From: Thermomucor indicae-seudaticae | Lineage: Eukaryota > Mucoromycota > Mucoromycetes > Mucorales > Lichtheimiaceae | Direction: 5' to 3' | Assembly (NCBI GenBank): GCA_000787465.1 | Contig: JSYX01000682.1 | Span: 1 to 17,761 of the forward strand | DNA: 17,761 bases | In this document: positions 1 through 9,743 of the stretch, piece by piece | How the letters are laid out: the number at the start of each line of letters is the position of its first letter | How positions within the stretch are numbered: the stretch's first letter is position 1 | Translations under genes and position numbers: made by a program | Notes under the pieces: model-generated | Told to the model about the DNA's origin: nothing | Databases searched by the model: none | The model's input: only the letters and a program-made list of their open reading frames with translations

Positions 1-770
1 GCGGCGCTTCAAAGTTGAATATACTGAATATGCGATATGTATGCGATCAAATCTGAGATTTCTCGCCGTAGTGAGCGCTACTCCTACATTGGTTCTCTCA
101 TTTGGGTTTTAGGGTTCCCGCTACTGAACAGGTCCGAAAAGGCTTAAAACCGTATGCGTGGAAAACTTTTTGCCACGTTGATAAAGGTCAATTGCGTTTG
201 CTGTCAAACTACGTCTTTACTTGGAGTGCAAAGCATCTGTGGGGAATACACTTATTCAAACTCGTTATTTCCCTCCATTTATCCTCGTAGGTAACTTCCA
301 AAGAACGTAGTTGTTTTATGGACCTACCCAAGTGCTGAAAATGCCACAGACGCCCTATCAGGTACGTGCATGCTTAGTTTTCTGACGCAAACGACAGTAA
401 CCTTTTGAAATATTATTATCGATGTTCAAAAAGAATTACCTACCTACTGCAAGTATGGACATACTTGGAGTGAAATAACCTTTTGAAGTGGATTCAACAT
501 GTTATGTCTGCCTAGAGTGACACTTCACACGAGCGGGAACATCACATTAATTCAATATTCTATGAGATAAACAGTAAATTATCCCATCTTATTTTACTCG
601 GCCCAGGAAGCAAATTTGATGAGTCCAGGAGAAAGTTGAATATTTCACAAAGCAAGGAGCAATCAGGCTCTCCAGGATCAGAGGACCCGTTTGCTGGGAC
701 GACTGATTTTCGGAGAACACGCCGAGGTCGGAATTGTCAGTCAAGCGCGACACAACGCAGGGCGTGAAGA
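1..770. other. Intergenic region, no gene recognised
   Basis: No exon, tRNA or rRNA is recognisable on either strand. The stretch is AT-rich with frequent stops. It holds a short repeated 12-mer (taaccttttgaa, near 398 and 476), a repeated acttggagtg (219 and 463) and a small inverted repeat aagtat/atactt (451–466). All of these are at a level expected by chance. The part next to 771 presumably contains the CSN1 promoter and 5' UTR, but no clear TATA box was seen. Confidence 0.6.
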
Positions 771-2379
771 ATGAACGAGCAAGACCCTCAACAGTTCGAT
801 TTTGAGTCTTACGTTAACAATTACTCAGGCAAGACAGCTAGACAGCTGCTGCATTGCTTTGTAGTGTTAACTGTTTTGGGGACGACGCACAGGACGAACG
901 CGGTTTCAACGGGCTCAGTTCATTGCACAACATTGCCCGAGATTAGAAATCCAAGTGCTCGAGTGGGCCATCAACGAAATAAAACAGACAAGCCAGGATG
1001 TTAAGGCCTATCAAGCATGCGTAGAGCAGTTGAACACGGCTTTGAGTAATCGTGGACGTCCTGCAGTTCCGGTTGACGAGTCATGGGTTGTGAATACGGA
1101 ACAGCGAGCCAAAGCGACCAAAGAAAATCTCGAGAACGACGTTCGAGCCAACAAGGTTATTGTTTCAAAGGAGCAGATTCGGGTAACCTTTATCTGGCAA
1201 TATGTGCGTTCTTTTCTCTAAAGCTAAGCTTTTGTGTACACAAAGAATTCGATGCGGCGACTGGCTGATCAGTATTATGACATGGGCGACTTGCAACAAG
1301 CCTTGAGACACTACGTCCGCACCCGTGACTATTGCTCTACGAGTGAGCATGTCATCGATATGTGCTTTGACGTGATACAGGTCAGCGAACCGAAAGGGCC
1401 GGGATATTATTTAGAAATGGGTATTGACGTTTTATGTAACGCACGACAGGTTAGTCTGGAAATGAAGAATGAGAGCCAACTGGCGACCTATATTGCTCGC
1501 GCAGACACGACGCCCAATGTTCCCAACAAGGATTTGGTGCGATCAAAACTCGAGTGCTGTCGTGCATTAGCCGCCTTACGAAATCAAGAAGCTCAAGAGC
1601 CAGAGGAGATATATAGCGCAGTGGCAAACGCACTGACAAATGTGTCCTTTGAGATGAACCAGCAATTTAATCACATCATGTCCGCAAATGATGTGGCTAT
1701 CTATGGTGGTTTATGTGCACTGGCAGCTTTTGATCGAGCGACTTTAAGGACGAAGGTCATGACGAACTCGGCGTTCAAAAGCTATCTGGAACTTGAACCC
1801 CGAGTGAGAGATATGGTCGATGCTTTCTATGACGCCAAATACACAGCCTGTCTGTCCTTACTCCAGAACTATAGTGCAAGTACTGCCGGGTCGTTTTACA
1901 TTGCACACTAGGGTCAATAACTGATGAGTATAACATGTTATAGAATAATCTGAAACTGGACATCTACCTGGAACCCCATGTACACCGATTGGTTGCACTA
2001 ATCAGGAGAAAGGCAATCATCCAATACTGCGCTCCTTATTCTACCGTGGACTTGCATCGTATGGCCTCGGCGTTCGATATCGACGTCGCAAAGTTACAAA
2101 CTGAATTAGCCGAGTTAATCAGCCGAAACGATAATATGAATTGCCGCATTGACAGCCATAATAAGGTAATAGAACTCGAATGTTCAAACACCGTTAAGCT
2201 ACATACAAAATTAAACCGAATGATGGTTGTGCTCTTTGTAGATTCTGCGTGCAAAACAGCGTGACCAAAGACATCAGACATTGAAACAATCATTGGAAGC
2301 TGGTGACGAATATGAAAAGAATACCAAAGCGCTAATGCTGCGGATGAAGCTTTTGAAAGCAGATATGGTTGTCAGATAG
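771..2379 (+). CDS. CSN1: COP9 signalosome complex subunit 1 (Csn1/Gps1), six exons
   Basis: Scaffold subunit of the COP9 signalosome, which removes Nedd8 from cullin-RING ubiquitin ligases. Exons: 771–828, 893–1182, 1246–1380, 1450–1875, 1944–2165, 2242–2379; they join in frame to 422 aa. Landmarks: N-terminal FDFESYVNNYSG followed by RTRFQRAQFIAQHCP (family form YSG..RI.RL.FIA.HCP), KEQIR, the helical-repeat segment GDLQQALRHYVRTRDYC, DVAIYGGLCALAAFDR, then the PCI domain (about residues 304–377: YLEPHV, RRKAIIQY, DLHRMASAF, RIDSHNK), ending in a helical tail. Introns are 64, 63, 69, 68 and 76 nt; the first and fourth start with GC. The protein lacks the long N-terminal extension of animal Csn1. 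Residues of about 190–215 are roughly ten longer than the human segment. Convergent with the MFS gene, 270 bp between stops. Start is the first ATG in frame with the conserved N-terminus. Confidence 0.93.
829..892 (+). other. CSN1 intron 1, non-canonical GC–AG
   Basis: The donor is AG|GCAAGA and the acceptor CACAG. A branch-like gttaac lies at 866–871, about 22 nt from the acceptor. Joining g828 to 893 gives YSGRTRFQRAQFIAQHCP, the same length as the family alignment. The only nearby GT donor (861) puts exon 2 in a frame that reaches a stop within 18 codons. Confidence 0.85.
1876..1943 (+). other. CSN1 intron 4, non-canonical GC–AG
   Basis: The donor is AGT|GCAAGT, the usual strong context of GC-type introns. 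The acceptor is TTATAG. The join is phase 0 and gives LLQNYS-NNLKLDIYLEPHV, matching the family spacing exactly. A nearby GT (1880) is in the wrong phase, and a TAG directly upstream of the acceptor forces the acceptor choice. Confidence 0.85.
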
Positions 2380-2649
2380 TAGCTAGCCGTCACTTCTTAA
2401 GGGATCTGATGCGATCCTCAATAATACTACCGTAAATTGTTGAAGTCGCTTTTGGTAGCACTAATCAGTTCCTTGTTGTCAACTCAAACTTGCTGTATAA
2501 AAAAGCAAACAAAGAGGGCGAGTATATGCGGTGATCAGCTATCGAGTAACTGAAAGCATATTCTAAAGCATCTCAAAATGTTAGAAAAAAGCAAAGACTA
2601 CCAGGTTATAGAGAAACGACTTCTAGGCTACTAATGATTGGGTATACTA

Positions 2650-4577
2650 CTACGACTTTGATTGCTGCTCCACCTTTTCATTGATAGGCTGCACCTCTTC
2701 TTCTGAGCGCTGCAAAGGAGCGCCAAAGCGGACATTGCGAATAAGCACTGCAACGACCAAGCTGGCTGCAGACGCCGCCAACGGTAAGATAAAGACTTTA
2801 TGAAGAGCTTGCATGTACGCATGAATGATGGGGCCTTGGGTATCTGCAGGCATGTTGCGTATGTAGAGGTAGTTTGATAGTGCACCGTACTTGCTAGCCA
2901 CGGTCAGAATGTCGTCTGGCACGCTTCCGTTTGTCAATTGATCTTGTAGGAATATGGAATACAATGTTTGGTAAATGGCTATACCGATTGATGAAGTAAG
3001 CATCATAAAGAAGTTTGCCTGTGAGTTGTTCGCGTTAGCCAACTCTATGATGTTGCTCTCTTTAGTCGACGGACATACCAGACTGGTAGCCACAGCCATG
3101 AATTCCTTGCCCGCCGCGACTTGGACGCCCATGATACAGTTTTGTTGTGACAAGCCCATTGCCAGGCCACAAAAGGTCAAGAATCCAGCCTGCTGACCCC
3201 AGTTACTGTGTTCGTTTACGGTGTAGAATAAGCCAAAGCCAATCAGGTTACTTGCGGCGCCCATTACAATGTAGAGCTTTGGATATGGAAATTTACGCAT
3301 CCCGATGCTGCTACCCACGGAACCCGCAATTAAGCAGACCATATAAGGGATAAGGCGGACGCCGGACTCGGTGCTGTTTGCTCCGAAAACGGACTGGAAA
3401 AGGATAGGACTATAATACAGTGTACCCATAAAACCAATGCCAAGGAGCGCCATGTAGACGAAAAACGGGAAGACATTGGGGTTTAGCATGAGCTTGGGAG
3501 GGATCAACTGTCCACGAAATAAGCTATTTTAGCTCGATAGCGTTTGAGAGGAGAACCTGAGCTTTCTCTTTTTCAAATTACCGGTTCCTTGGCAACCCAA
3601 CCTTCCGAGATTAGCAGAAGGATCAAGGATACGCCTGCTGCGACGAACGGTCCAATACTGTAGGCACTATTCCAGCCATACTATAGATTTGTCCAAAGGA
3701 TCAGTGGTTCTACATTTTTTCCGTCGTTCCGTTGTGCCCTTTTCTTACCAGAGGACCCCAGTTTAAAGCAAGCAACAGACAGCAGACAAAGCCGACCGAG
3801 AACACGGTCCCAAGAATATCAATCCGTTTGATCTTTTCAAAGACTGTTTGATTTCTGTTTACGACCTCGCTTGAGTCTCGAAAGAGGTACCCAATGATTG
3901 CCAGGCTCAGTCCGGCCAATATGATATTCAGCCAAAAGTCCCAGCGCCATGTAACATCGTCTACAAACGCGCCTCCGATCAAGGGACCCACGACACTTGC
4001 CAAACCATAGACCACGACCAGCAGAGACTGGAGTCTTGGTCGCCAGTCCAGAGGAGCGATATCAGTCATGATCACAAACAGAATCGAGGTGATACCGCCT
4101 GCCCCGAATCCTTGGATCGTCCGACCCCCAATGAGACCTTGAATTGTCGGACTCAAAGCGTTGATCAGGGATCCCAAGAGGAAGAAGCTTAAGGCAAACA
4201 AAATGATAGGTTTACGCCCAAAGATATCAGAAAACTACAGTTTTCCCTTTCCTGTGTCAGTATCGACGATGTGCTTCAGTCGATGAACAAGTAAATGACT
4301 TCACCTTGCCGGTTAATGGCTGAAACACGTTCAAAGCAACGAGAAACGCTGTGGCAATCCATGTTTGGTCGTCCAGAGCATCTAGCTCTGTTGCGATGAT
4401 GCTCATGGCTGGCGCCACGACCGTCGAATTGAGAGAAACCATAAACATTGCCAACGTTAAACCAAACAACAAAACAGGCGTCTTCCAGACATCATTGCCG
4501 TCGGATGGCCGTTCGTTCACTTGGGTCTCGGAGGAGATGGTGGGTGTATCCTGTGGTGAATTGCTATTATCATGCAT
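2650..4577 (-). CDS. MFS transporter, DHA2-like drug:H+ antiporter, five exons
   Basis: Predicted proton-coupled efflux carrier of the plasma membrane or vacuole; substrate unknown. Exons in coding order: 4305–4577, 3749–4234, 3582–3680, 3079–3507, 2650–3018, giving 551 aa. Introns are 70, 68, 74 and 60 nt. A hydrophilic N-terminus (about 30 residues) precedes hydrophobic segments consistent with 14 helices. Motif A is TGKFSDIFGRKP (89–100, split by intron 1), motif B RTIQGFGAGGI (129–139), motif C GLASVVGPLIGG (168–179); helix 1 ends SLNSTVVAPAM, with Asn50 where an Asp is usual. The fourth intron (GTATGT, branch GCTAAC, CACAG) is stop-free and a multiple of three. Unspliced, it would insert 20 residues between MAVATSL and ANFFMML. 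Start chosen at the ATG giving a normal short N-tail; an in-frame alternative lies at 4691. Siderophore or other export cannot be excluded. Confidence 0.88.
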
Positions 4578-5939
4578 TTTACAGTATTTAGATACGATAG
4601 CGAGGAAAAGAAAGGACGAAAACGAGGGCTTCTTTCTTTTAATACGTGTAGATACTTTTTTGTTGAAGAGAGCGATCCAGATTAAAGCCACGAAGACTTT
4701 TGCCCTTGTGTTCTGTCACGCAAGCGTAACGTGGATCTGCGTATAATAACAACCCAGCGGTTTTGTTGCAGCAGTCTAGATCCGCATCTTCGTTTTTTCC
4801 TTTCTTCTAAGAAGGAACTTGGAGGTATCTTTCCCCATACTTGGGCAACAAGCAGTCCATAAGTAACGAGAGTTTCTACATTAAAGCTTGCCACTTTGAT
4901 GCTTGGCATCAGGAAGCGAATGATTGCACATGAATGCGCCAATAGCCCAGAAACTCTGTTCGGATCTTGAGCCAGATTTGTGCTACACTCCCTGCGTATC
5001 ACCTAATGCTCTTCGCAACTCTATAGTTTTACCGTGATCGATTTTGTTTGCCTGTCATTAATACTTGGAGACGAATGCACAGGACATTAAAATAGAGTAA
5101 ACAATGCTACAATGACTGTGCCAACGAAGAAGTCATGGGAGACAGGGAAAGGCAACATATAGCCGCATTTGTCTAACGTGCCTCAAATGGTAAAATACGT
5201 AGGGCATTCAGGGAAACAGGATGTATCACAACGTTAACATGATTCATCGGTCCCTGGCGAGAAACTATATAAAAGGCTGTACTGTCTCGTTCCTATAAAG
5301 CAATGCCAAGATTGGACTGGGAGTAGCCGAACCGGCTGTATTAGTGGAATGCCGTTTCTACCCAAAAGATGTAAAACATGGAGAGCGACAACCACCAGAT
5401 CTCAGCCCGTCGGTTCTTCCCTTTTGTACTCTTTTTCCCGTGGCATGCATTGCATGGGCGATCTTCGGCAACAGTCAGCAATGCTTGGTCTGTATCTGCA
5501 TCTTGTCCAACAATAACGCAAGCCGGTTCCCTGTGGTTATTCATCGCTTATCCTCAAAGACTAGTACTATGAACTGCCTAAAGGTTTCTGCAATATAATC
5601 TTGAGAAAAGACGACCATGATATATGCTGCCAGTCGATGTGGCGCGAGCTGCAGAGGCGGTTACTTCTCTTATAGTGGCAGCAAAGGCAAGACGAAAACA
5701 GGTAGCTCATCTTTATCTCAAACACACTAACTTTCCTTGCACGGAGCGCCGTTGTTGAACTCAAGCTATCTGTTTTCCAGTAATATGTCTCAGTCTCTGA
5801 AGAAGTCTTCATTAACTTTCGCCACAAAGAACAGCGGCCTTTGAATCGCGTCGTCTCCCAAAAAGAAATTCGCCAAGGCTCTGAAAATCTCCCACTTGTT
5901 TGTCGGTTACTGCGTCTCCTAGATATAAGATCTTACACA
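4578..5939. other. Divergent intergenic region between MFS and RPB3 genes
   Basis: 1,362 bp separating the MFS start (minus) from the RPB3 start (plus), so it should hold both promoters. The clearest signal is TATATAAAA at 5266–5274, listed separately. A small hairpin agccg/cggct lies at 5325–5337, and an 8-bp inverted repeat (5625–5632 with 5676–5683) has a 43-nt loop. Short open frames (for instance an ATG at 5378 giving 64 aa) show no family resemblance. No RNA gene was recognised. Confidence 0.6.
5266..5274 (+). promoter_or_regulatory. TATA box TATATAAAA
   Basis: A near-consensus TATA box in an otherwise mixed-composition context. It lies 666 bp upstream of the RPB3 ATG, which is far for a direct core promoter. 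It could drive RPB3 with a long or spliced 5' UTR, or an unrecognised short transcript starting near 5300. Confidence 0.4.
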
Positions 5940-7280
5940 ATGAACGGAGGGAGTTCATACGCTACGTTGGGCGGTCCAAACATCGCTATCCGAGAATTGA
6001 CAAAAGACCGCATAGCATTCACCCTTTCTGATACAGATCTCAGGTGTGATTTCTCTACAACGTTCTTCATGTCGCATTATTCACGATTGCCAACTCAATC
6101 TTTTGCGTCCAGCGTTGCTAATTCTCTTCGACGAGTCATGATTGCAGAAGTCCCTACTGTGGGTATGTCGGTCTCCAACTTTGCTGCCTTCGCTAAACAG
6201 TGTATTGCTGACGGATCCCCGCACGAAAGCCATCGATATGGTCGAAATAGAAACCAATACAACCGTTTTAGCCGACGAATTTATTGCACACCGTCTCGGT
6301 ATGGTACCCATCGATAGTCGAGATGTAGAGAAATTACGATACACAAGGGTAAGATCGATTGAACGATTACGCCCCGTGTCTCGGCTCCAACCATTTGACT
6401 GAATGGAATAGGACTGTACCTGTTCTCAATATTGCCCGGAATGCTCCGTCGAACTCACCATGCATGTCAAATGTACCGAAGACGGGGTTCGTAAAGACGT
6501 GACGAGCCGGGATCTGATCTCCTCCAACCCCTCATTTCAACCGGTACTGCAAGGTGAATGAACGCTTCAAACACCGGCTAATGAAAATAATACTGATTCT
6601 TTCCTAGACAAAACTGATTCGGGTGTCCTTATCGTAAAACTCAGTAAAGGACAGGAACTAAAACTAAAATGTATTGCAAAGAAGGTAAGTAAAGCGGGTG
6701 CGTGATGGTATATCGCTTCGTCGAGGTGACACGCGTGTTTTTTATAAGGGTGTGGCAAAAGAACATGCAAAGTGGAGCCCAGTGAGCGGCGTAGCATTTG
6801 AATACGATCCTTACAACAAATTGAGACACACACAATATTGGTATGAAGAAAGCGAGCAGGAATGGTATGTTTCTTGTCCTTAGGACACAATAGTTTACTT
6901 GCTGATATCATATATAGGCCTCTGAGTAAGAACGCACATTTGGAAGAGCCACCACAACCAGGAGAGCGTAAGTAGTATTAACAAGAAGATATCAGATACG
7001 GTATTGTACTGGAAAAAATATGTTCTAGCCTTCGATTACAACGCCAAGCCCGATCGATTTTACTTTGAAGCAGAGGTAAAGCTAGTAGATGGGAGTGTAA
7101 AAGAAAAGACCATCATGACTAAGCGGATAACTTTTTTAGACCGTTGGTTCGTTAGCTCCAGAAGAAGTGGTGACCATGGCATTAAAGACGCTCGTGGACA
7201 AGTTAGCATACGTACAGATGCAGATCCAAGAGGAAGTCGAGACCAGGGAACATGATACCATGAACGCGTGGAACTTCTAA
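5940..7280 (+). CDS. RPB3: DNA-directed RNA polymerase II subunit RPB3, nine exons
   Basis: Alpha-like subunit of RNA polymerase II that pairs with Rpb11 to start core assembly. Exons: 5940–6043, 6113–6162, 6230–6348, 6412–6553, 6608–6684, 6749–6864, 6918–6967, 7029–7075, 7140–7280; total 281 aa, close to human RPB3. Key features: alpha motif [17 protein letters not shown] (34–50), [20 protein letters not shown], the zinc loop Cys93-x-Cys95-x3-Cys99-x2-Cys102, [35 protein letters not shown], and a C-terminus ending MNAWNF that recalls the conserved NAW end. All eight introns are GT–AG, 53–69 nt. Intron 1 (69 nt) is open in frame and if retained would add 23 residues inside the alpha motif. 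Start is the first ATG before the conserved core; the upstream open frame has no ATG. The stop lies 47 bp from that of the convergent sterol dehydrogenase gene. Confidence 0.96.
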
Positions 7281-7289
7281 CGATTATTA

Positions 7290-7295
7290 TTTATT
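7290..7295 (-). terminator. Candidate polyadenylation signal AATAAA for the ERG26-like gene
   Basis: TTTATT on the plus strand reads AATAAA on the minus strand, 33–38 nt beyond the minus-strand stop. It lies within 10–15 nt of the RPB3 stop codon, so cleavage downstream of it would place the transcript end inside RPB3 coding sequence. Confidence 0.45.
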
Positions 7296-7327
7296 GAGGT
7301 GGTTAGCAGATTTAATCAGTTATACAA

Positions 7328-8527
7328 TTATAGTTCTGAATGCTTGGCTGCCTGTTGGGCCTTGTAATGCTATCGCAAAAAAAGAGAAGTTCAATGAACA
7401 TACAAAGATTTGCACGGTTAAAAAGACGTGGAACTTACTGCAATACTTAATTTAATTCCTTCCTCGAGCCCAACCTGTGGCTCGTAACCTAAGAGTTGTC
7501 TGGCCTTGGTTATATCAAAATACCGGGAGCTCATGGCTTGCTTAATTCTTGCGCGCGACAAGCCCTCCTTTAGTGTGCTCTTATCCCAGAACAAGGCCTT
7601 CAAATTATAGATAGCTTCGCTGAAGAATGCAATGATCATGCTTGCGTTGTAACTCAAGATAATTTTGCTTGATTTTGGCATGTGCTTGCCATACTCGTAC
7701 CAGACCTTGGAAGCGAAATCCCAAAAGGGAACTGGAGTGCCATTCGTCAAATTGAAAGCTTGACCTGCGACCGGCGAATTTGGATCGACGAGCTTTTCAG
7801 CCGCCAGTACATGGGCGTAAGCAACATTGCCGACGTATGTGAAATCCATCAGTGAAATATTATCTCCAATCTGGAAACGATGCTGACCACGTTCACAGAC
7901 TTCAACCATGCCGGGTATCATTTGTCGGTCACCTGGACCAAAGATAGCAGATGGGCGAATGGTGCAGGTCCTCAAACCCTTTTCACCGTTGGCGGCTAAC
8001 ACGACTTTTTCACATTCAATCTTTGGAATGCTGCGTTTTCAGTTCTTGTTACGCATATCTCCTCCACCCAAGCAAGATAATCTCACCTTTGACTCGGTAT
8101 AAACGTCAATGGCTTGGGGAGGGTACGGCGCGCTTTCAGACACGTTGACCATGGGTTCACCCGTTGAAATAACACTGCCGGAGCTGGTAACAACGAGAAT
8201 GGCGATACCTCGCTCCTGACAGGCGCGGATCACATTCTTGGTGCCGTCGACATTGATGGAAAAGTATAAATCGCGTGGTGGATTGCTTGAATTGACATGA
8301 GGAGGAGAGGCGGTATGGATGACAGCAGTAATGCCCTCGAGAGCCGCATACACATCCTCGTAACGACGGAGGTCACCGACATGGTAGGTAACATCTGGTT
8401 GAGGGTCGACGGGTTTAGCAATATCAAAGACGGCGATGGTCGAGTTGTCTTTGCGAAGCCGAATTTGTTCTTGAACATGACGGCCCAAGAAGCCGTTACC
8501 ACCAATGACAAGATAAGAATGAGGCAT
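7328..8527 (-). CDS. ERG26: Sterol-4-alpha-carboxylate 3-dehydrogenase, Erg26/NSDHL-like, three exons
   Basis: NAD(P)-dependent 3-beta-hydroxysteroid dehydrogenase of the C4-demethylation steps in ergosterol synthesis at the ER membrane. Exons in coding order: 8087–8527, 7439–8020, 7328–7369; 354 aa, about the size of yeast Erg26. Rossmann motif GGNGFLG (9–15) near the N-terminus; TSSGSV supplies the active-site serine region; catalytic Tyr143 and Lys147 lie in YTESK; then RPSAIFGPGDRQMIPG, FQIGDNISLMDFTYVGNVAYAHVLAA and LLGYEPQVGLEEGI, all typical of Erg26. A hydrophobic stretch around SYNASMIIAFFSEAIYNL may associate with the membrane. Introns are 66 and 69 nt; the first falls directly after catalytic Lys147. 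The last exon is only 42 nt and ends in KHSEL. Without it the frame would end in a spurious VSSTSF tail. Only 122 bp separate its ATG from the stop of the upstream snRNP gene. Confidence 0.92.
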
Positions 8528-8649
8528 CAGAACCGAGAAAAGGGGAGAGGATGTATTGCGCTGAGATACAAAATGCTCAAAGTAAACGTTTTGATCCGAA
8601 CAAGACGGCTACGTAACCCTTCATTAAAAACAACAGAATAATTTCCTTT

Positions 8650-9212
8650 CTAATCTTCATCTTCTTCAGATTCACTCTCTTCCTCGTTCCGTGCACGTTT
8701 GGAAGCCTGTTCACTTTCTTGACCATCTTGACTCCGTTTCCCGACCGCATTCACATTGTTCGCAGCCTTTTTCCTTTCCTCTACAGTCTGTAACCGAAAA
8801 GTGCCATCGAGCTTCGCTACGGCGTGTGATTTCGTTTTGCTGTATTGTATTTTCTGTCCAATTGATCAATATCCCATTCTCTCCGGAAAGAAAGAAAACG
8901 CGCGCCTTACAAGGGGGTTGTTATAAAAGTTGAATCCATTCAGACTGCGCATAGCTGCTGTTGCTGATGCCACATTGTCGTACACGATAAACGCTTGTTC
9001 GCGCATCTTGTTTGATTTCTTGGTCACAATGTCGAGAATCGGTCCATACGTTGAAAAGAGGCCGTACAACGATGATCTAAGTTCTACGATTCGGTTAATC
9101 GAGAGACCAAATAGAAGCGCTTTTGAGAAGCCACTGTATAAATACCGTTTATGTTGACTTTATAAGGAAGGTTTTGAAGGTATAACGTCTGGCTCGGTGG
9201 AATTTCACTCAT
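8650..9212 (-). CDS. U1A/U2B''-type snRNP protein, single RRM, three exons
   Basis: Spliceosomal RNA-binding protein of the U1A/U2B''/Msl1 family, binding a stem-loop of U1 or U2 snRNA. Exons in coding order: 9146–9212, 8911–9083, 8650–8853; 147 aa. RNP2 is LYLQNL (10–15); then ELRSSLYGLFSTYGPILDIV, KMREQAFIVY (RNP1, 48–57), SATAAMRSLNGFNFYNNP and KIQYSKTKSHAVAKLDGTF. The tail is charged and ends in an acidic run (EEESESEEDED). There is no second RRM, unlike animal U1A and U2B''; the size is closer to yeast Msl1. RNP1 has Glu51 where the family normally has Gly. The 67-nt first exon supplies the start and RNP2; without it the RRM would be truncated. Introns are 57 and 62 nt. U1A and U2B'' cannot be told apart from sequence alone, though DIVTKKSNKM looks slightly closer to U2B''. 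Confidence 0.88.
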
Positions 9213-9743
9213 GTCGCGAAAACAGTGCGATTAAAGTGTGCCCTTGCAGCTGCTGAAGATTCTTGAAAGTGCAATTTTGTCCCGTACGTAACTGCAAATG
9301 ATTCAAAGCCAGCTTCTGCCGTGCCCTAAATTGCTCCACCATGTCAGAAGGTTAATACTGTAGAGTAATATCTATATGAATATACAAATACAGTTTCCTG
9401 TTGCTTGACAGCTGTTTGCGCCCAAACACTGAATATGCAACCGTCGCCCTGTTACAAGCGGCATAGATAATCTTCGGCTGGCGTCCAGATCTAGCAAAGC
9501 GTTGATACATGCATGCAGACAGCTCTCCGCTCCAGAAAGACTCTGCACAAGAATCATTTAGATTACCGAGAACACTATGGATGGTTTTGCTGGAGCGATT
9601 ACGCTAGAGAAGTCCCGAGGTTGGCGTGTGGCGTCGACTTAAGATGAAACGGATAACTTCTAATGCCGGAAAAGCGGGTATGCATCATTTATTGAAACAG
9701 CTTTCCTGAAAAGCATTAGCATTGGGATTTACGATTAGCAATT
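9213..9743. other. Intergenic region between transketolase and snRNP genes
   Basis: 531 bp between tandem minus-strand genes: 3' end of transketolase and promoter of the snRNP gene. No exon, RNA gene or clear TATA box was seen apart from the polyadenylation signal at 9688–9693. Confidence 0.55.
9688..9693 (-). terminator. Candidate polyadenylation signal AATAAA for transketolase
   Basis: TTTATT on the plus strand reads AATAAA in the context TTTCAATAAATGATG on the minus strand, about 51 nt past the transketolase stop codon. This is a normal distance for a fungal 3' UTR. Confidence 0.5.

Noticed and set aside
102..290. 62-codon plus-strand open frame near the left edge
   Set aside because: No real ATG, no family resemblance, composition like the surrounding intergenic DNA.
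2490..2508. ttgct...agcaa hairpin with gtataaaaa loop between the convergent CSN1 and MFS genes
   Set aside because: Five-base stem only; a bacterial-type terminator is not expected in a fungal nucleus and no function can be supported.
4351..4746. 131-codon plus-strand open frame across the MFS gene start
   Set aside because: Antisense shadow of MFS exon 1; no independent signal.
5378..5572. 64-codon ATG frame downstream of the TATA box, and opposing frame with CNACHGKK
   Set aside because: Length is within chance expectation and the Cys pattern does not match a Zn2Cys6 or other zinc motif. Kept only as context for the orphan TATA box.
5625..5683. Inverted repeat tgctgcca/tggcagca with 43-nt loop, considered as a structured RNA
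   Set aside because: About a dozen 8-bp inverted repeats with such spacing are expected by chance in 17.8 kb, and the arms do not extend.
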